Source: Brachionus rotundiformis (lineage: Eukaryota; Rotifera; Eurotatoria; Ploima; Brachionidae). From it: a stretch of DNA of 37,325 bases. The notes beneath the pieces are model-generated. The model worked only from the letters and a program-made list of their open reading frames with translations. It was not told the DNA's origin and did not search any database. The stretch covers positions 6,849,114 through 6,886,438 of the forward strand of contig JAESIW010000137.1 of the NCBI GenBank assembly GCA_016802295.1, in the 5' to 3' direction. A program made the position numbers and the translations under genes. Shown here piece by piece: positions 10,194-21,400 of the stretch. Each line of letters starts with the position of its first letter. Position 1 is the first letter of the stretch.

Positions 10194-11329
10194 GAAAAAT
10201 TTTTTTTCTAAATATTTTTTATTAATGAATTTATAGTTTAAAAATTTTAATTTATTCTTAAAATTTCGAGAAAATCAAAATTAACTTAAACTTTTTTTAA
10301 AACAATTCCAATACTTTAAACTAAAAATCTAATCCAAGAGTGTTAATTCAAAAAATCATTTAATCATTTAATCTTTAAGTCATCTTTGACCAATGATATT
10401 GACTAATTGATACTTTTTTATCATATTTTGAGGTAGTCAGACCTATCCAACAAAGTCACTTCGAATGAGTCTATTTTGATGGTCATGCCCAAAACCAAAT
10501 TTCAATAATGAATAATATTTCAGATCACTCCTTGAAAAGTTTCCAAAATTTCTATTCTGATATAAAGAAAAATTTATACTAATATCCATTTCGTTTTTTA
10601 GTTAAAATAAATTTTTTTTTATTTGAAACAAATTCAATAGCTTATTGATTATTAGTTTTTTATTCCAATTTTAAAAAATGTAAAATAAAGGCATATTGAA
10701 GTTTATTATCAAAACTAAATGACCATGCTCAAAAATTATCTTTTGTAAAATTTTTTAGAATTTTTTTAAATTTGAAAATTTAATGCTTAGATTGATAGTT
10801 ATTTTTAACAGGAAATGTTTAACCATAACAAGGTATTTTGCAAAATTCGGCTTGCATAAAATTTTCACAGAAATTTGCAGACATAAATAGTTAAGTGTAA
10901 CATTGTATGTTTAATTTTAAAATTTGATACTGCTATAGATTTTCTTTATAAAAAATATTCAAAAACCTATTTTTGTTATAATTTTTGAGCATGATTATTT
11001 TAATTTGATCATACACTTCAATATGCCAAAATAAATTATATTTAATACCTGATTGACATGGAAATATTTTTGAACTTTTCTTAAATCATAAAATTTAAAA
11101 CTAACCTCAGTTAATTAAAAAAATAAACAAAATAAAATTGGTACAAGAAATTGGAGAGATAAGTTTGGTGAATACTGTGAATTTTGAATAAGTAAATGTA
11201 AAAGTGGAGTATCATAAATAAAATCTTTGACAATTAGCTTATAATCTTTTATTAAAATTCAATTTTAATTTCAATAATCTTAATTATATTTATATTTAAA
11301 AAAATATCAGTACCGATTTTTAAAAAGTG
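10194..11329. other. Spacer between SURF2 and NAPE-PLD genes, carrying a MITE-like insertion
   Basis: No coding sequence was found apart from the flanking genes. About 330 bp is an inverted-repeat element (10690-11027, listed separately). The remainder is AT-rich. It includes the likely promoter of the SURF2 homologue to the right of 10193 and the 3' end of the NAPE-PLD gene, with a minus-strand AATAAA at 11253-11248. Confidence 0.5.
10690..11027. mobile_element. MITE-like element with long terminal inverted repeats and 8-bp target duplication
   Basis: The left end starts GGCATATTGAAG and the right end finishes CTTCAATATGCC. Roughly the first 50 bases of each end are inverted copies with a handful of mismatches, and both share a CATGCTCAAAAATTAT block. 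Directly outside both ends is the same 8-mer AAAATAAA (10682-10689 and 11028-11035), consistent with a target-site duplication. The interior has no long open frame, so the element is non-autonomous. An 8-bp duplication occurs in hAT, Merlin and P superfamilies; the terminal sequence alone does not let me choose. AAAATAAA is a common word in this AT-rich DNA, so the duplication is supportive rather than proof. Confidence 0.75.
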
Positions 11330-12519
11330 CTAGAATTCATTTATTTCGCCATGTTTAAGAGTGATAAAATTATTTTGATCTAAAGACAATTTAGCCAAAA
11401 TTTCACTTAACTTTTGTTTTGGTTCCATATAATACTATAAATATTTTTGCCAAAAATTAGAATTTTTTTTAACATAATTTGAAAATAATATTTACTTCAC
11501 TAGCCAAAGACAAAGTTCCCCAGTGAATAGCAAAACTTTTCTTTGATTTCACATCCAAATGAATCTTGACAGCTTCTTCTGGATCAACATGCTGCGCACC
11601 CATCATCCACCTAAAATTTTATATTCCTTTTTTAATATAGAAGAAATAAATTGTTTTTTACCTTGGTTCATACGCACCAATCGGTATAAACGAATAATCA
11701 ATAGGTCCATATTTCTCTCCAATTATTTTAAATGTAGAACAATAGCCAGTATCTCCGGCAAAATAAATTTTTGTATTACTACTTTGAATAATCCATCCAC
11801 CCCATAAGGCCTTGTTTCTGTCATTTATGCTTCTCGATGACCAATGTTGTGCAGGAGTAAAGATAAAATCCAATTCTTTGAATTTTTTCGACTCCCACCA
11901 TGTTAATTCATGAACATTATCTTTAATACCACATGAGTTAAACCACTCACTTGTGCCAATGCCTACGAACCAATTTAGTTGATCGCCAAATTTTTCATTT
12001 AGTGCAACTACACTTCTGTAATCTAAATGATCATAATGATTGTGACTAATAACGACAGCATCAATTCTTGGTATTCTTTCAATTTTAATTGGAACAGGTC
12101 GATATCTCTTACGACCAGCAAATTTGAAAGGCGAATCTCTTCAATGACAACAATTCATATTTAAAAATAAAAAAATATAAATATCAATTTTACCTTTCGG
12201 TAAATAGAGGATCCATCAGAATAATTTTATTTTGAAAATTAATTAAACTGGTTGCATGTCCAATCCAGATGACTTTAAATTTATTCGATGTATCCTCATT
12301 ACAAAATGTTTTAATTTCATCATCAGTAATTTGATGCACAGGTAAATTTTTATCTAGTGTTTGACCATCGGGTATATTTTTATTATCCTTATGGAAAAGT
12401 TTCCATTTTAACAAATCACTGAGACCAGGCATTTTCCAAGTTGACCAAGGATTATCAAAAACACCATTCTCACATAATGGCATTGGCAAATCATCCATTT
12501 CACTTTTTAAAAATTCCAT
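11330..12519 (-). CDS. NAPEPLD: N-acyl-phosphatidylethanolamine-hydrolysing phospholipase D (NAPE-PLD)
   Basis: The enzyme releases N-acylethanolamines (anandamide and relatives) plus phosphatidic acid from membrane NAPE. CDS = complement of 11330-11434, 11496-11610, 11662-12138 and 12194-12519; 340 aa. Introns are 61, 51 and 55 nt, with phases that keep the frame. It has a metallo-beta-lactamase fold: IGHAT and DPLFTER strands (about residues 87-109), the zinc motif HNHYDH (141-146), QHW (His 207), AGDTGYC (Asp 238), IGAYEPRW (263-269), HVDPEEA, IHWGT (His 297) and LKHGE (His 334). All metal ligands expected for the two-zinc site are present, so it looks active. At 340 aa it is shorter than the roughly 390-aa mammalian enzyme, mainly in the variable N-terminus. 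The ATG at 12519 is directly preceded by TTTTAATAG, so an upstream exon or trans-splice acceptor is possible. Confidence 0.95.
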
Positions 12520-13008
12520 CTATTAAAACAAGATTTTTTTAGATCTAAGTATTTTATTATTTTTCTTTTGGCTTATTTTGTTTTTTATTATTAATCATTT
12601 AAACTCTCTTATTTTCAAGTAACGACACGTCATATAAAATTAATTTATGTCGCAAATTCTAATTAAGTCTGATATCTTATTAATATATTCTAAAAAGTAT
12701 CAATAATCTACCTCATCTTGACATTAATGTGAAAGGTTTGTGAAATTTTTTTTGGAAAATTTTTCAAAGTAAATATTGAATATCATTATGATGTTTAATA
12801 TATTTTTTTTGAAATCAAGGTTAAATTTTTTTGAAAAAATTAATTGAAAATTCTTTTTTTAATTTTTATCTTTCAAATTATATTAAGCTTCATTTTTATC
12901 ATAAATTTATATTGATTCTAAAATAGATATTAATGAACACCTAAATGTCAATTCAAGAAATTATTTCATAATTTATCAAAAATTCAAAATCATAATTTAT
13001 CTTATTGT

Positions 13009-13045
13009 TTGATAAATAAATAAATAAATCAATAAATAAATAAAA
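13009..13045. repeat. (AAAT)n tetranucleotide microsatellite
   Basis: About nine AAAT units in a row with a single interruption, in noncoding DNA. A shorter run of the same motif occurs near 14253-14270. Confidence 0.85.
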
Positions 13046-14329
13046 TGTTAGTAGAACTTTAATTAAGTCAGACATATCAATTTACAGCTTGTTGACATAT
13101 TTTTAATACAAAAAAATTTTTATCAAATAGTTTTTATAGAAATTTAGCTTCAGTTGGAACAGATTAGGTTTACTTTTATTTTATTATGCAAAAAAAAATT
13201 TTAAAATATTATTTCACTTAGTATCTTTAATAGTAAATTATAATTATTGGATTAGTGATAGTAGAATGATTAAAAAATCCAAATTAAAATTCTTTTTTTA
13301 TTAAATTTTTTCCACAAAGGTGATATATAATATTAACTGCTAGGAAAAGATATAATGTCTATTAAGTAATTTCATATTTTCATATTTATAATGATAATTG
13401 TAATAAACCAGTCTATTTGTGTTGAGTCCTTTTTCATGTCGAGAAAAGAACTTCTTGAAAAAATCAGAATTTTATAAACTAGAAATTAAAATTTTCATTT
13501 ATTTTCAATAACTCAAAGCTTCATTTAAATTTTATTTATTTTATTTATTTCCCAATGAATTGGCTTGTAAAAATATTGCCAAATAATAAGTCTTGTTATT
13601 AGCGTAAACTAAATTTCCAAAATATATTATACAAATTAAAAATTGGTAATAATGATAACTATTAGTGGATTTTGTTATTTTTAAGTATCATTCAAATTAT
13701 TTCAATGGTTGCCTGCCTATTTTACAATAAGAAATATTATAAGAAATATTTTAAGAATTTTTTTTGAAGAAAATAATAATGAATATTATGCTAAAAAATT
13801 ATAAGCTCTAATTTTAGACATGTTTTTTTCCAAGATAGAATTAAGTTGAATGCTTAATACAGCATGGTAATACATTTTCAAATGAGACACTGAATTTTAT
13901 TAAAGTGGGTGAAGTAATAATTAAAATAATTGCAACATAGAAATATTTTTCTTTATGTTAATCTTTAAAACAAAAATATAACAAATTACTTGACTTATCC
14001 TATCTGTTATCAATACTCAAAAAGAAAGGTTAAGTATTGGAAAAATAAATCAAATAATCAAATCAATTAAATAGTAATAAAATAAAAATAGTTTTTATTT
14101 TCATGATCAGGAAAGGCATATCCTGCAGCCTATCTTTATCTTAACTAGACACCCTAAACGATTCAGGGCGTTTAATTAACTCCTATTATTTATTGTGTAA
14201 ATTTATTTTAAAAGAAAATTAATAAGTTAAAATAAATAGCTATTTAAATAACAAAATAAATAAATAAATAGAAAAAAAATTGAGTATCAATTTATGTTGA
14301 ATTATAATAAAACATTTTTTATTGATTAT

Positions 14330-14460
14330 TTTTTTGTTCCTCCCTAAGCTTGGCATAGCATTAGCATCGATTAATGGCACAGGCTGCAAATGGGCCAAAT
14401 TGATGCGAATGTTACGCAACAGCCGACAAAAAATTACTTCCTCGACAAACCGGCTCAAAA
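14330..14460. other. Exon-like island, function unknown
   Basis: About 130 bp of higher GC, mixed-codon sequence is embedded in very AT-rich DNA 220 bp upstream of the LRR gene. The plus strand reads through PKLGIALASINGTGCKWAK and on to LRNSRQ. The minus strand reads RFVEEVIFCRLLRNIRIN and on to IDANAMPSLGR. Both are open and neither is recognised. It could be a small exon, a remnant of a gene, or a 5'-UTR exon of the LRR gene. Confidence 0.3.
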
Positions 14461-14681
14461 TTTTAATAATAAATTTTATATTTTATTATTTTTTTTTTAA
14501 ATGTATTTTAATGCCAACTTTGTTTGTTCTAAAAGCGTCTTAGCAATAAATTATTCTTCGACGCTTTAGTGTATGTGAGAATCCTTGAAGAAATCTAATC
14601 CACAACCTATATACATTCTTATTTGTAGATAATTGTATTTATTGTTTTTAGATAATTTTATTTAGATAAGTTAATAAAAAA

Positions 14682-15812
14682 ATGTTGAGACTAGAGCTGA
14701 GTCTGCTAATTGTGGTTCTTGGCTGTGGCGCTGCGCTGGCTACATTCGAGTACGAGCAGCTTGTCATAGACAAAGTGTGCACTCATAAAATTCTAGCCAA
14801 AATAGACAACCACTACACATCGATTTTACTCAAATGCAACTGGACTAAGTTTATTGACTTTAACCAAAATAAGAAATTGGTGGTCAACGAGCAAAATTTC
14901 ATATTTTACAATATTGAATTCGGCATACCAGAGCGTCAACTTGATCCAAAGTATCGAGTTTTGAAGCAAAATTTGTTTCAAAATTTGAAAATAAAGTCGC
15001 TCAGTCTAAGAGGCATTGGACTTGAGCGCATTGAGAGCAATGCATTTAACAATTCATCGTTTTTCTATGCAACCCATTTGGATCTAAGCTCAAACAAATT
15101 GGCAAAAATAGCGGCCAAAGTGTTCGACAATTTGCCCTCATTGGAACACTTGAACTTATCCAACAATCACATGTCATTCGCAGATGCTAATTTTGCTCAG
15201 TGTTCTCGCTTGAAAACCCTCGACATGTCCCACAATCGAATCCAGTACATTACAAAAAATCAATTTGATGGTCTGAGCTCCATTGAATTGTTGGATCTTG
15301 GCAACAACAACATCGAAAATTTACATGCATGCACTTTTACCAGCATGGAAATAACAACCATTGCCAAAATGTACAACCCACCAATGGTAAATCTTAATCA
15401 CAATCCAATTGAGTGCGATTGTCATGTCTTTTATATTAATCGTGTGCTCAAATTTCGTCTAAATTTAACATGTATTAGTCCAGTTTATTACCAAAGCAGG
15501 AATTTTTTTGAACTTAAAGGCGAAGATCCGTCTGATAAGTGCAAATATGACACCATTGGAAAACTGTGCGACACAGATGCTGTCAGTCTGAGAGAATTGC
15601 TGTTGATTACGGTGTTCAGTGTTGTCTTTGTTTTAATACTAATGTGTGTATGCTGCTTTTGTACCAAGAGTGTAAACAAGTCAATGCGGATAAAAGCTTT
15701 GCGGCAAGAGATAAACTCTTTAAAAAAACCCAAAGAAACCAAAAAATACTATCAAATAAATCACAATACGGATGAAGGTGATCAGACTAAGCTGATGGGT
15801 AATCAGGCATAA
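14682..15812 (+). CDS. Single-pass leucine-rich-repeat membrane protein
   Basis: 376 aa, one exon. Residues 1-20 are a clear signal peptide. The N-terminal ectodomain (about 21-100) carries Cys 33 and Cys 52. LRRs span about 103-240, with LxLSxNxL-type units such as LDLSSNKLAKI, LNLSNNHM, LDMSHNRI and LDLGNNNI. A C-terminal cap follows with the CDC motif (245-247) and Cys 264, 288 and 296, typical of an LRRCT domain. A transmembrane helix lies at about 304-327, ending in a Cys-rich juxtamembrane stretch. The roughly 48-residue basic tail has no TIR or kinase domain, which argues against a Toll-like receptor. N-glycosylation sequons include NWT 53 and NSS 124. The overall plan fits neuronal or adhesion LRR proteins, but I cannot name an orthologue. 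The ATG follows AATAAAAAA. A poly(A) signal is at 15917-15922. Confidence 0.9.
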   Translation: MLRLELSLLIVVLGCGAALATFEYEQLVIDKVCTHKILAKIDNHYTSILLKCNWTKFIDFNQNKKLVVNEQNFIFYNIEFGIPERQLDPKYRVLKQNLFQNLKIKSLSLRGIGLERIESNAFNNSSFFYATHLDLSSNKLAKIAAKVFDNLPSLEHLNLSNNHMSFADANFAQCSRLKTLDMSHNRIQYITKNQFDGLSSIELLDLGNNNIENLHACTFTSMEITTIAKMYNPPMVNLNHNPIECDCHVFYINRVLKFRLNLTCISPVYYQSRNFFELKGEDPSDKCKYDTIGKLCDTDAVSLRELLLITVFSVVFVLILMCVCCFCTKSVNKSMRIKALRQEINSLKKPKETKKYYQINHNTDEGDQTKLMGNQA

Positions 15813-15916
15813 TTGTTTTTATTTCTCCTTTTTATTTTTATTTTTAAATTAGAATAATTAAATTTAATTAGTTTAAGTTCTATCTTAAATAGATCAATAG
15901 GATATATATTTTTTTA

Positions 15917-15922
15917 AATAAA
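15917..15922 (+). terminator. Poly(A) signal AATAAA of the LRR gene
   Basis: The first canonical AATAAA downstream of the LRR stop codon, about 105 nt after it. Confidence 0.6.
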
Positions 15923-16327
15923 ATTATTTTTTTAAAATTAATTTCAATTTTTTAAAATTATTTTGTAAATGTTGATATGTTGTTTGAATGAAAATCTAAT
16001 ACACAAAGCATAATTTTGACTTTTATAAATTCATAATATTGATTAATAAAAATTAGATCACATTCATTTCTAAAAAGTTAAGTATTAACTCATATTTAAA
16101 ATTTTATATTAGATAATTACAAAATAAATTAACATCATCAATTTAAAGTATTTTCTTTAAACTTGAATGTTTTCTTATATAAAAATTTCATTATCAACAA
16201 AGTTAGTTTTGACCTTACTATCGTCTTCACATAGGCCATTATATAAAATATAATAAAAATTTCTAATTTTCAATTTTCACAATTTTTCTCAAAAAATTAA
16301 TAAATTAACTTTAATAAAAAAAAATAT

Positions 16328-16333
16328 TTTATT
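16328..16333 (-). terminator. Poly(A) signal AATAAA of ARFRP1
   Basis: TTTATT on the plus strand, about 48 nt beyond the minus-strand stop codon of ARFRP1. Confidence 0.6.
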
Positions 16334-16380
16334 TAAATTTCAAACTAATTTCTAAAAAATTAATAAAAAAACATAAAAAC

Positions 16381-17048
16381 CTAGGCAATTTTGGATTCTT
16401 TAGGCGGTCGTTTGACTGCATTATTTTCTACGCATTCTTTCATCCAATTTATTCCTTCATGAACGCCCTCACCAGTTAAAGCACTCGTGGCAGTGGCCAT
16501 ACAATTTCTAACACCAATATTTGCAGCACTCTTATTAAACATTTTTTTTATCTCTGGCACACTCATGCATTCGCTCAAATCTTGCTTATTACATGCGACT
16601 AGTAGTGGTAGACCAACTAGCTGCTCGTTTTGTATCATTTTATCAAAAGCCAACCATGACTCTTCCAGTCGATCTCGGTCAGTCGAATCTATCATATAAA
16701 TGATTCCATGAGATTCAGCATAATATTTGTCCCACAGAGACTGTAATTCTTCTTGACCGCCCAAATCCTAATTTTGGTCAATTTTTGGTTTTTTTTTTAA
16801 TATATCTGTAAAAATAAATAAATTACCCAAAAATTTAATCGCACATTTTCAATCTCAACTTGGCCAATATTGCAGCCAACAGTCGAAGTTATTTTGGCCG
16901 GGTTCATCATTTTGTAGTTGGTGGTAAACTTAGTTTTAACTTGTTCGAGATAAGTGGTTTTGCCGGCATTGTCAAGACCAAGCAAAAGAACAAAATAGTC
17001 ATCTTTTTGAGTCAGATATTCATAAAGTCCTGATAAAAGTGTGAACAT
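16381..17048 (-). CDS. ARFRP1: ARF-related protein 1 (ARFRP1 / yeast Arl3 type) small GTPase
   Basis: ARFRP1 is a Golgi/TGN GTPase that acts upstream of ARL1 and golgin recruitment. CDS = complement of 16381-16767 and 16827-17048; 202 aa, the same size as the animal protein. The 59-nt intron (GTAATT...ATTAG) splits exactly between FW and DLGG. Motifs: P-loop GLDNAGKT (24-31); switch I STVGCNIG with Thr 56; DLGGQEELQSLWDKYY (75-90), a strong ARFRP1 signature; NKQD (134-137); and the TSALTGEGV guanine loop near 168-176. The N-terminus MFTLLSGLYEY lacks the Gly2 used for myristoylation in ARFs, as known for ARFRP1. The Gln of DLGGQ needed for hydrolysis is present. Confidence 0.97.
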
Positions 17049-18413
17049 TTTTAAAGAAATATTTTCTCATTTTTAATTATGATCTGCAAAAGTATCCATA
17101 TAAAAAAATTCTTGAATATTTTTTAAAATGGCAAAAGAACCTTGCCATTGTCTTTATTCAAAAAGTTTTAAATTTTAAAAATCTAATTAAAAAGATTTAT
17201 TTTTTAGAATTTATTTAAATACTCGGCAGTGAGTTCACTAGAATTTAATGTAGAAAAGTCTATGTGTTTGTACTTTATTTATTTGTATCTAGCTACCGTA
17301 AATGACAAAATAGAGAAGAATTTTCCATTTAATTATTAGAAATATGAATCTTAATAAGTCACTAAATAAAAATTTTTTTGGAATAATTACTTATAAAAGT
17401 GTTGAAAGGATCAATCAGCACCCCTTCTCTTTATAAAACTCTGGTTACTAATTAGACCATTTAATTAATGTAGTTGCAATGTAGCCACTACACTAGACAT
17501 ATCCTTTGAGCTTGATTTTTAGCTTATAGAGTGATTTTAGATATTTTTTATGACCCTTCTGGGTACTGGTTTTTATTAAAAATTACTTTGTTAAATATTA
17601 GAAAGGAGATATTTTTATCAATAGATAAATATATTTTAATAACAATAATTGATAAAAAAATTAAAATAGTAGATAAAAATTTTAAATATAAGACATTTAT
17701 TTTTTTAATTGATTATTAAAATAACAATAAAAAAACTTAATATTTTTGATTGTTGCTCGCTATCATTGTTACTTTGATTAGAGACATCAAAGATAATTAA
17801 TTACTATAAATAATTTACACTTTGGACCATAATTGAAGCCTCTTATTGAACTAGATGATATAATTTTACTGATTATTGACTGATATATGTACAGAAGTAG
17901 ATGAAGCTTCAGACATTTTCTTTCAAATTATCTTTTGAATATAATTTTTACCATACTACAAATTTTTTATCTAATTATATATTGAAAGTTTATGATCATA
18001 TTTAAATAGTCATGTTTAAAAAAAATTTAAAAAAAGATTTTTTTTGAAAACTTTTGAAAAAATAAATTCTTGAGCAAGATAATTTTAAACTTGAAAAATT
18101 ATTCATTTTAAGTAAATTATGTTTGAGCAATTAATTAATACCACACCATCTCAAACCAAACGGTCTAAATTAAATTAAAAAAAATTTTTGTGAACAAACA
18201 TTTGAAAGCCAAAGTCACGCTAAATTTCCCAACACTTGCATAACTCTCTTTCAAGTACACTAAAGTTAAATAAAAAATCTCCATCCAAATGAAAACATGT
18301 GTTCAACATTAAACAATCAGAAAATAAAAATTTCAACTCTAATTTTAGCTTATGATTATAGATAAATCAGCATTTAAAAAAATAAGAAACAATTAAAATC
18401 CTTGACGAAAATA
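17049..18413. other. Divergent promoter region between ARFRP1 and the RRM-Tudor gene
   Basis: No supported coding region. The 62-codon frame at 17531-17719 is I/K/F-rich and looks like open AT-rich noise. The stretch 17400-17580 is somewhat less AT-biased but unrecognised. A TTTTGCAG near 17080 could be an acceptor upstream of the ARFRP1 ATG. A partial copy of the GGCATATTGAAG repeat lies near 17976-18105. Confidence 0.5.
17976..18105. mobile_element. Degenerate, short copy of the dispersed GGCATATTGAAG repeat
   Basis: Sequence from about 17978 matches the left end of the 10690-11027 element: ATATTGAA, then GTTTATGATCA, then TCATG followed by an A-run, with scattered changes. About 90 bp later, TTGAGCA-GAT-ATTTTAA resembles its inverted right end. 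The terminal GGC is lost. It would be an internally deleted or decayed copy. Confidence 0.45.
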
Positions 18414-21400
18414 ATGTCAAATTGTGATACGGTTCTTTTCGTTCAAGGCATTCCGTTAGACTTGGACAAAAAAGGTCTCGCAAATCTGTTCGCTCGCGCA
18501 GGTCCAGTCAAAAATGTGCGCATAATACCACCCAAGAACGCCACGTACACCAGCACGTTCGGTTTTGTGGAGTTTTCCAACCGAACAATTGCTGCCACGG
18601 CTCTTGAAATGTTCAATAATTACAAAATAGGCACCAAGTACCTGAGTGTAGGTCATGCTCAGCAGCGAAACAAACAACAAGACACTTCACATTCTCGGAA
18701 TAGTGTTGCTTCAAATGGTCGGCCTTTGTCTGTCTTGTCCAATCACGACTTGAATCAAAGCAACGATTCTGACAAGATAAGCCGCAGGAGCACAATTGGC
18801 CGCGGTTCACTTATTCACCAAAATCAACCGAGACACAACCGTAATCATTTACTATTTCTCCATATGAAGATTTTAGCTAACTTTATGTGAAAATAATTAT
18901 GCAATTTCCAATTTCTATGCATGTATTCATATGTACAAGTTAACCAATCAAATTAGTTTTACTTATTTGTGCTAGAACCTAATTAACATTTGACTTGACT
19001 AAATGTCCAATCAAAATAAACATACACTCTTATTGGCCAATTTTATACTGGTCATTTAATATTACCAAGAATGATATTATTGTCTAATTTTTGATAAATT
19101 TTTTAAAATTCTTCATATGCTATTTTCAAATTTAAAATTATCAATAAAAAAAAAATTATTATTTAAAGGCAGTAATTATGATCTCAGTAGGCCATACGCA
19201 CGAAAAATTCTCTCACGACAAAGTTCAAAAATAAGCAGCAACAAAGAGGCGTTTGTGGACGCCGATGAACCAAGTACTGATCCAAAGCTGGTCGAGGAGC
19301 TCAAAATTGGAGAATTGTATCCAGTGTACATAACACATGTAAACACGCCATCAAACTTTTTTGTTCATCTTATCACTGCCAAAGAGAAAACAGCCAATCT
19401 AATCAACAACATGGACAATTATTACCGGAATGGTTTGCACCATGAGAATGCTGATTTAAACAAGTAAGTAATGACATGAGGATTTTGTTATTCATTTATG
19501 ACTAGACTCTGTATTTATATAAAAAACATAAAAGAAATTTAAACATTGAGATTGATGACATGTGCGCTGGTTACTTGGACTCGTTTTGGTACAGAGCCAG
19601 AGTGGTCGATAAATTGACCGAAAAGCGGACTTATCGCTTAAGTATTATTGATTTTGGCGATGTACACGAATTGCCATTTGATCACGTGACCTACCTGAGC
19701 CAAGAGTTTAGTCACTTGTGTGCTCATTTTTAATTTATTAATTTTTTTTTTTTTAATTAAAGATTTTGCGAGACCAAGCCAGCCTCAATAAGATGCAAGC
19801 TGGCCAATATCAGACCACCAAGGGGCAGTTCTGAATGGAGTCAAAAGGCCCAAGATACCATGGACACACTTTATAATAGTAAGCTTTTTTTTCTTTTCAA
19901 AATAGTTTTACCAAAATTTTTTTTTTAATTTTAGAACAAGAAGATACATTGTTTGCCAAAATATTATCTATTGATGAATTTGAGCCGTCCAGTGGTCGCT
20001 TTGAGACCATCTATGGCGTGGACTTGATCTATGGAGGAGAGGAGTCGATCATTAGCTATTTCATTCAAAATGCTCTTGCCATTCAGGTATTTAGTATTTA
20101 GATATTACCAAATAACAATAAAATTTGCCATATTATTATTTGATGTATTGACTATCTTATTACATAAAAATAATTTAAATTATTTACATTGTACCTATGA
20201 GGTATTAGTTAAGTTATAAATTGTTAAGTGAGTAATTGATATTTTATTAAATATAAATGGTCACCGTGCCTAATTTTGCCAAGAACTTGCGCATCATATC
20301 TTTAAAAATCGATGAAACCATTTAAGCTCAACTATGTCGCATACGTATACATAGCCATTTTTGGATTTATATTTGAAAAAATTATGTAATTTTTCAAGTG
20401 TGTGCTTTCCTGTACCAAAGTTCACATTACCACTTTAGCCTAGAAGTTTACTGGCTAATCCCTGTTAGAAAATTTTAATTAATGTTATTTTTACTTGTTT
20501 GCTTTGGCAAATTGAAGTTTAAGACCAAATTAAAATTATCATGCTCAAAAATTTTTGATAAAAATAGGTTTTTGGATAACCACTTTTATCAAAAAATTTT
20601 TCAAATAGACAGACTATGAAATTATGGCTTTTTTTGAAAAAGTTATTTTTTTCGTCTAACTTTTTTATATAGAAAATATGCTCATACTTGCTAGTAATAT
20701 TAAACTTTTATGAAGTATTATTAAAAATACATATAATAAGTTTAAAATATTTTTTTTATAAGATAGTTTTAAATTTAGAATTTTTTAATAAATACATAAA
20801 AATTTTAATAGTTATATAATCCATGCCTAAATGAATAATTAATTAATTGTTTATTAAATTTGAGTCTTATCTAAAGATAGCCATGTATTGGCAAACTCTT
20901 TAACACATCTTTCCAACCATACTGAAATAAAAAATTGTAGCATTTACTGGAACTAAATCTGCCACTTCTTATCTTGTTTGATCTATATTAGATTAATTAT
21001 TAATATTAAACCGATTTATTAAACCATAATAATGTTGATTGTTTTGATATCTTGTTGATAAAATGATTCGAGATTCGAGTTAAAAACAAACAACTGCCAT
21101 TTTTGTACCAAATGTCTATTTAATTTTAAACTAGATTGAAGCTGGAGTGGAGAACGAGTCCGAGCTGAACCTGTATTTTAGGAAAAATACACTAAACGAC
21201 CATGATACATTCGAGACTCGGACCATTGACGAAACCATCGATGAGATGATGCTAAATTTGAGCAGTGCCTCATTGACAAACATAAACTACAAAGTAAAAA
21301 GTGACAGTGTCAATGTTCCCAAATCGCTAACTGAATCCAATAATCGAACAAAGCTGTTCAACTCTTTGTTCCAAGTATTCAAAAAAAAGGACATAAACCC

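Larger units (their letters stand above)
12520..14681. other. AT-rich intergenic stretch between NAPE-PLD and the LRR gene
   Basis: It is mostly featureless AT-rich DNA. Exceptions: an (AAAT)n microsatellite near 13009-13045; a GC-richer patch at about 14100-14180 with small competing hairpins; an exon-like island at 14330-14460 (listed separately); and an 8-bp inverted repeat at 14532-14539/14560-14567. It must hold the divergent promoters of NAPE-PLD (minus) and the LRR gene (plus), but I see no recognisable core element. Confidence 0.5.
15813..16380. other. Convergent 3' spacer between LRR and ARFRP1 genes
   Basis: No gene is seen. The stretch holds poly(A) signals for both converging genes (plus AATAAA at 15917-15922; minus AATAAA at 16333-16328) and otherwise AT-rich sequence. 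Confidence 0.6.

Noticed and set aside
14682..15812. Toll-like receptor identity for the LRR protein
   Set aside because: The cytoplasmic tail is about 48 residues with no TIR domain, and the LRR array is short.
17531..17719. 62-codon plus-strand frame in the ARFRP1/RRM-Tudor spacer
   Set aside because: It is I/K/L/F-dominated, as expected from random AT-rich DNA.
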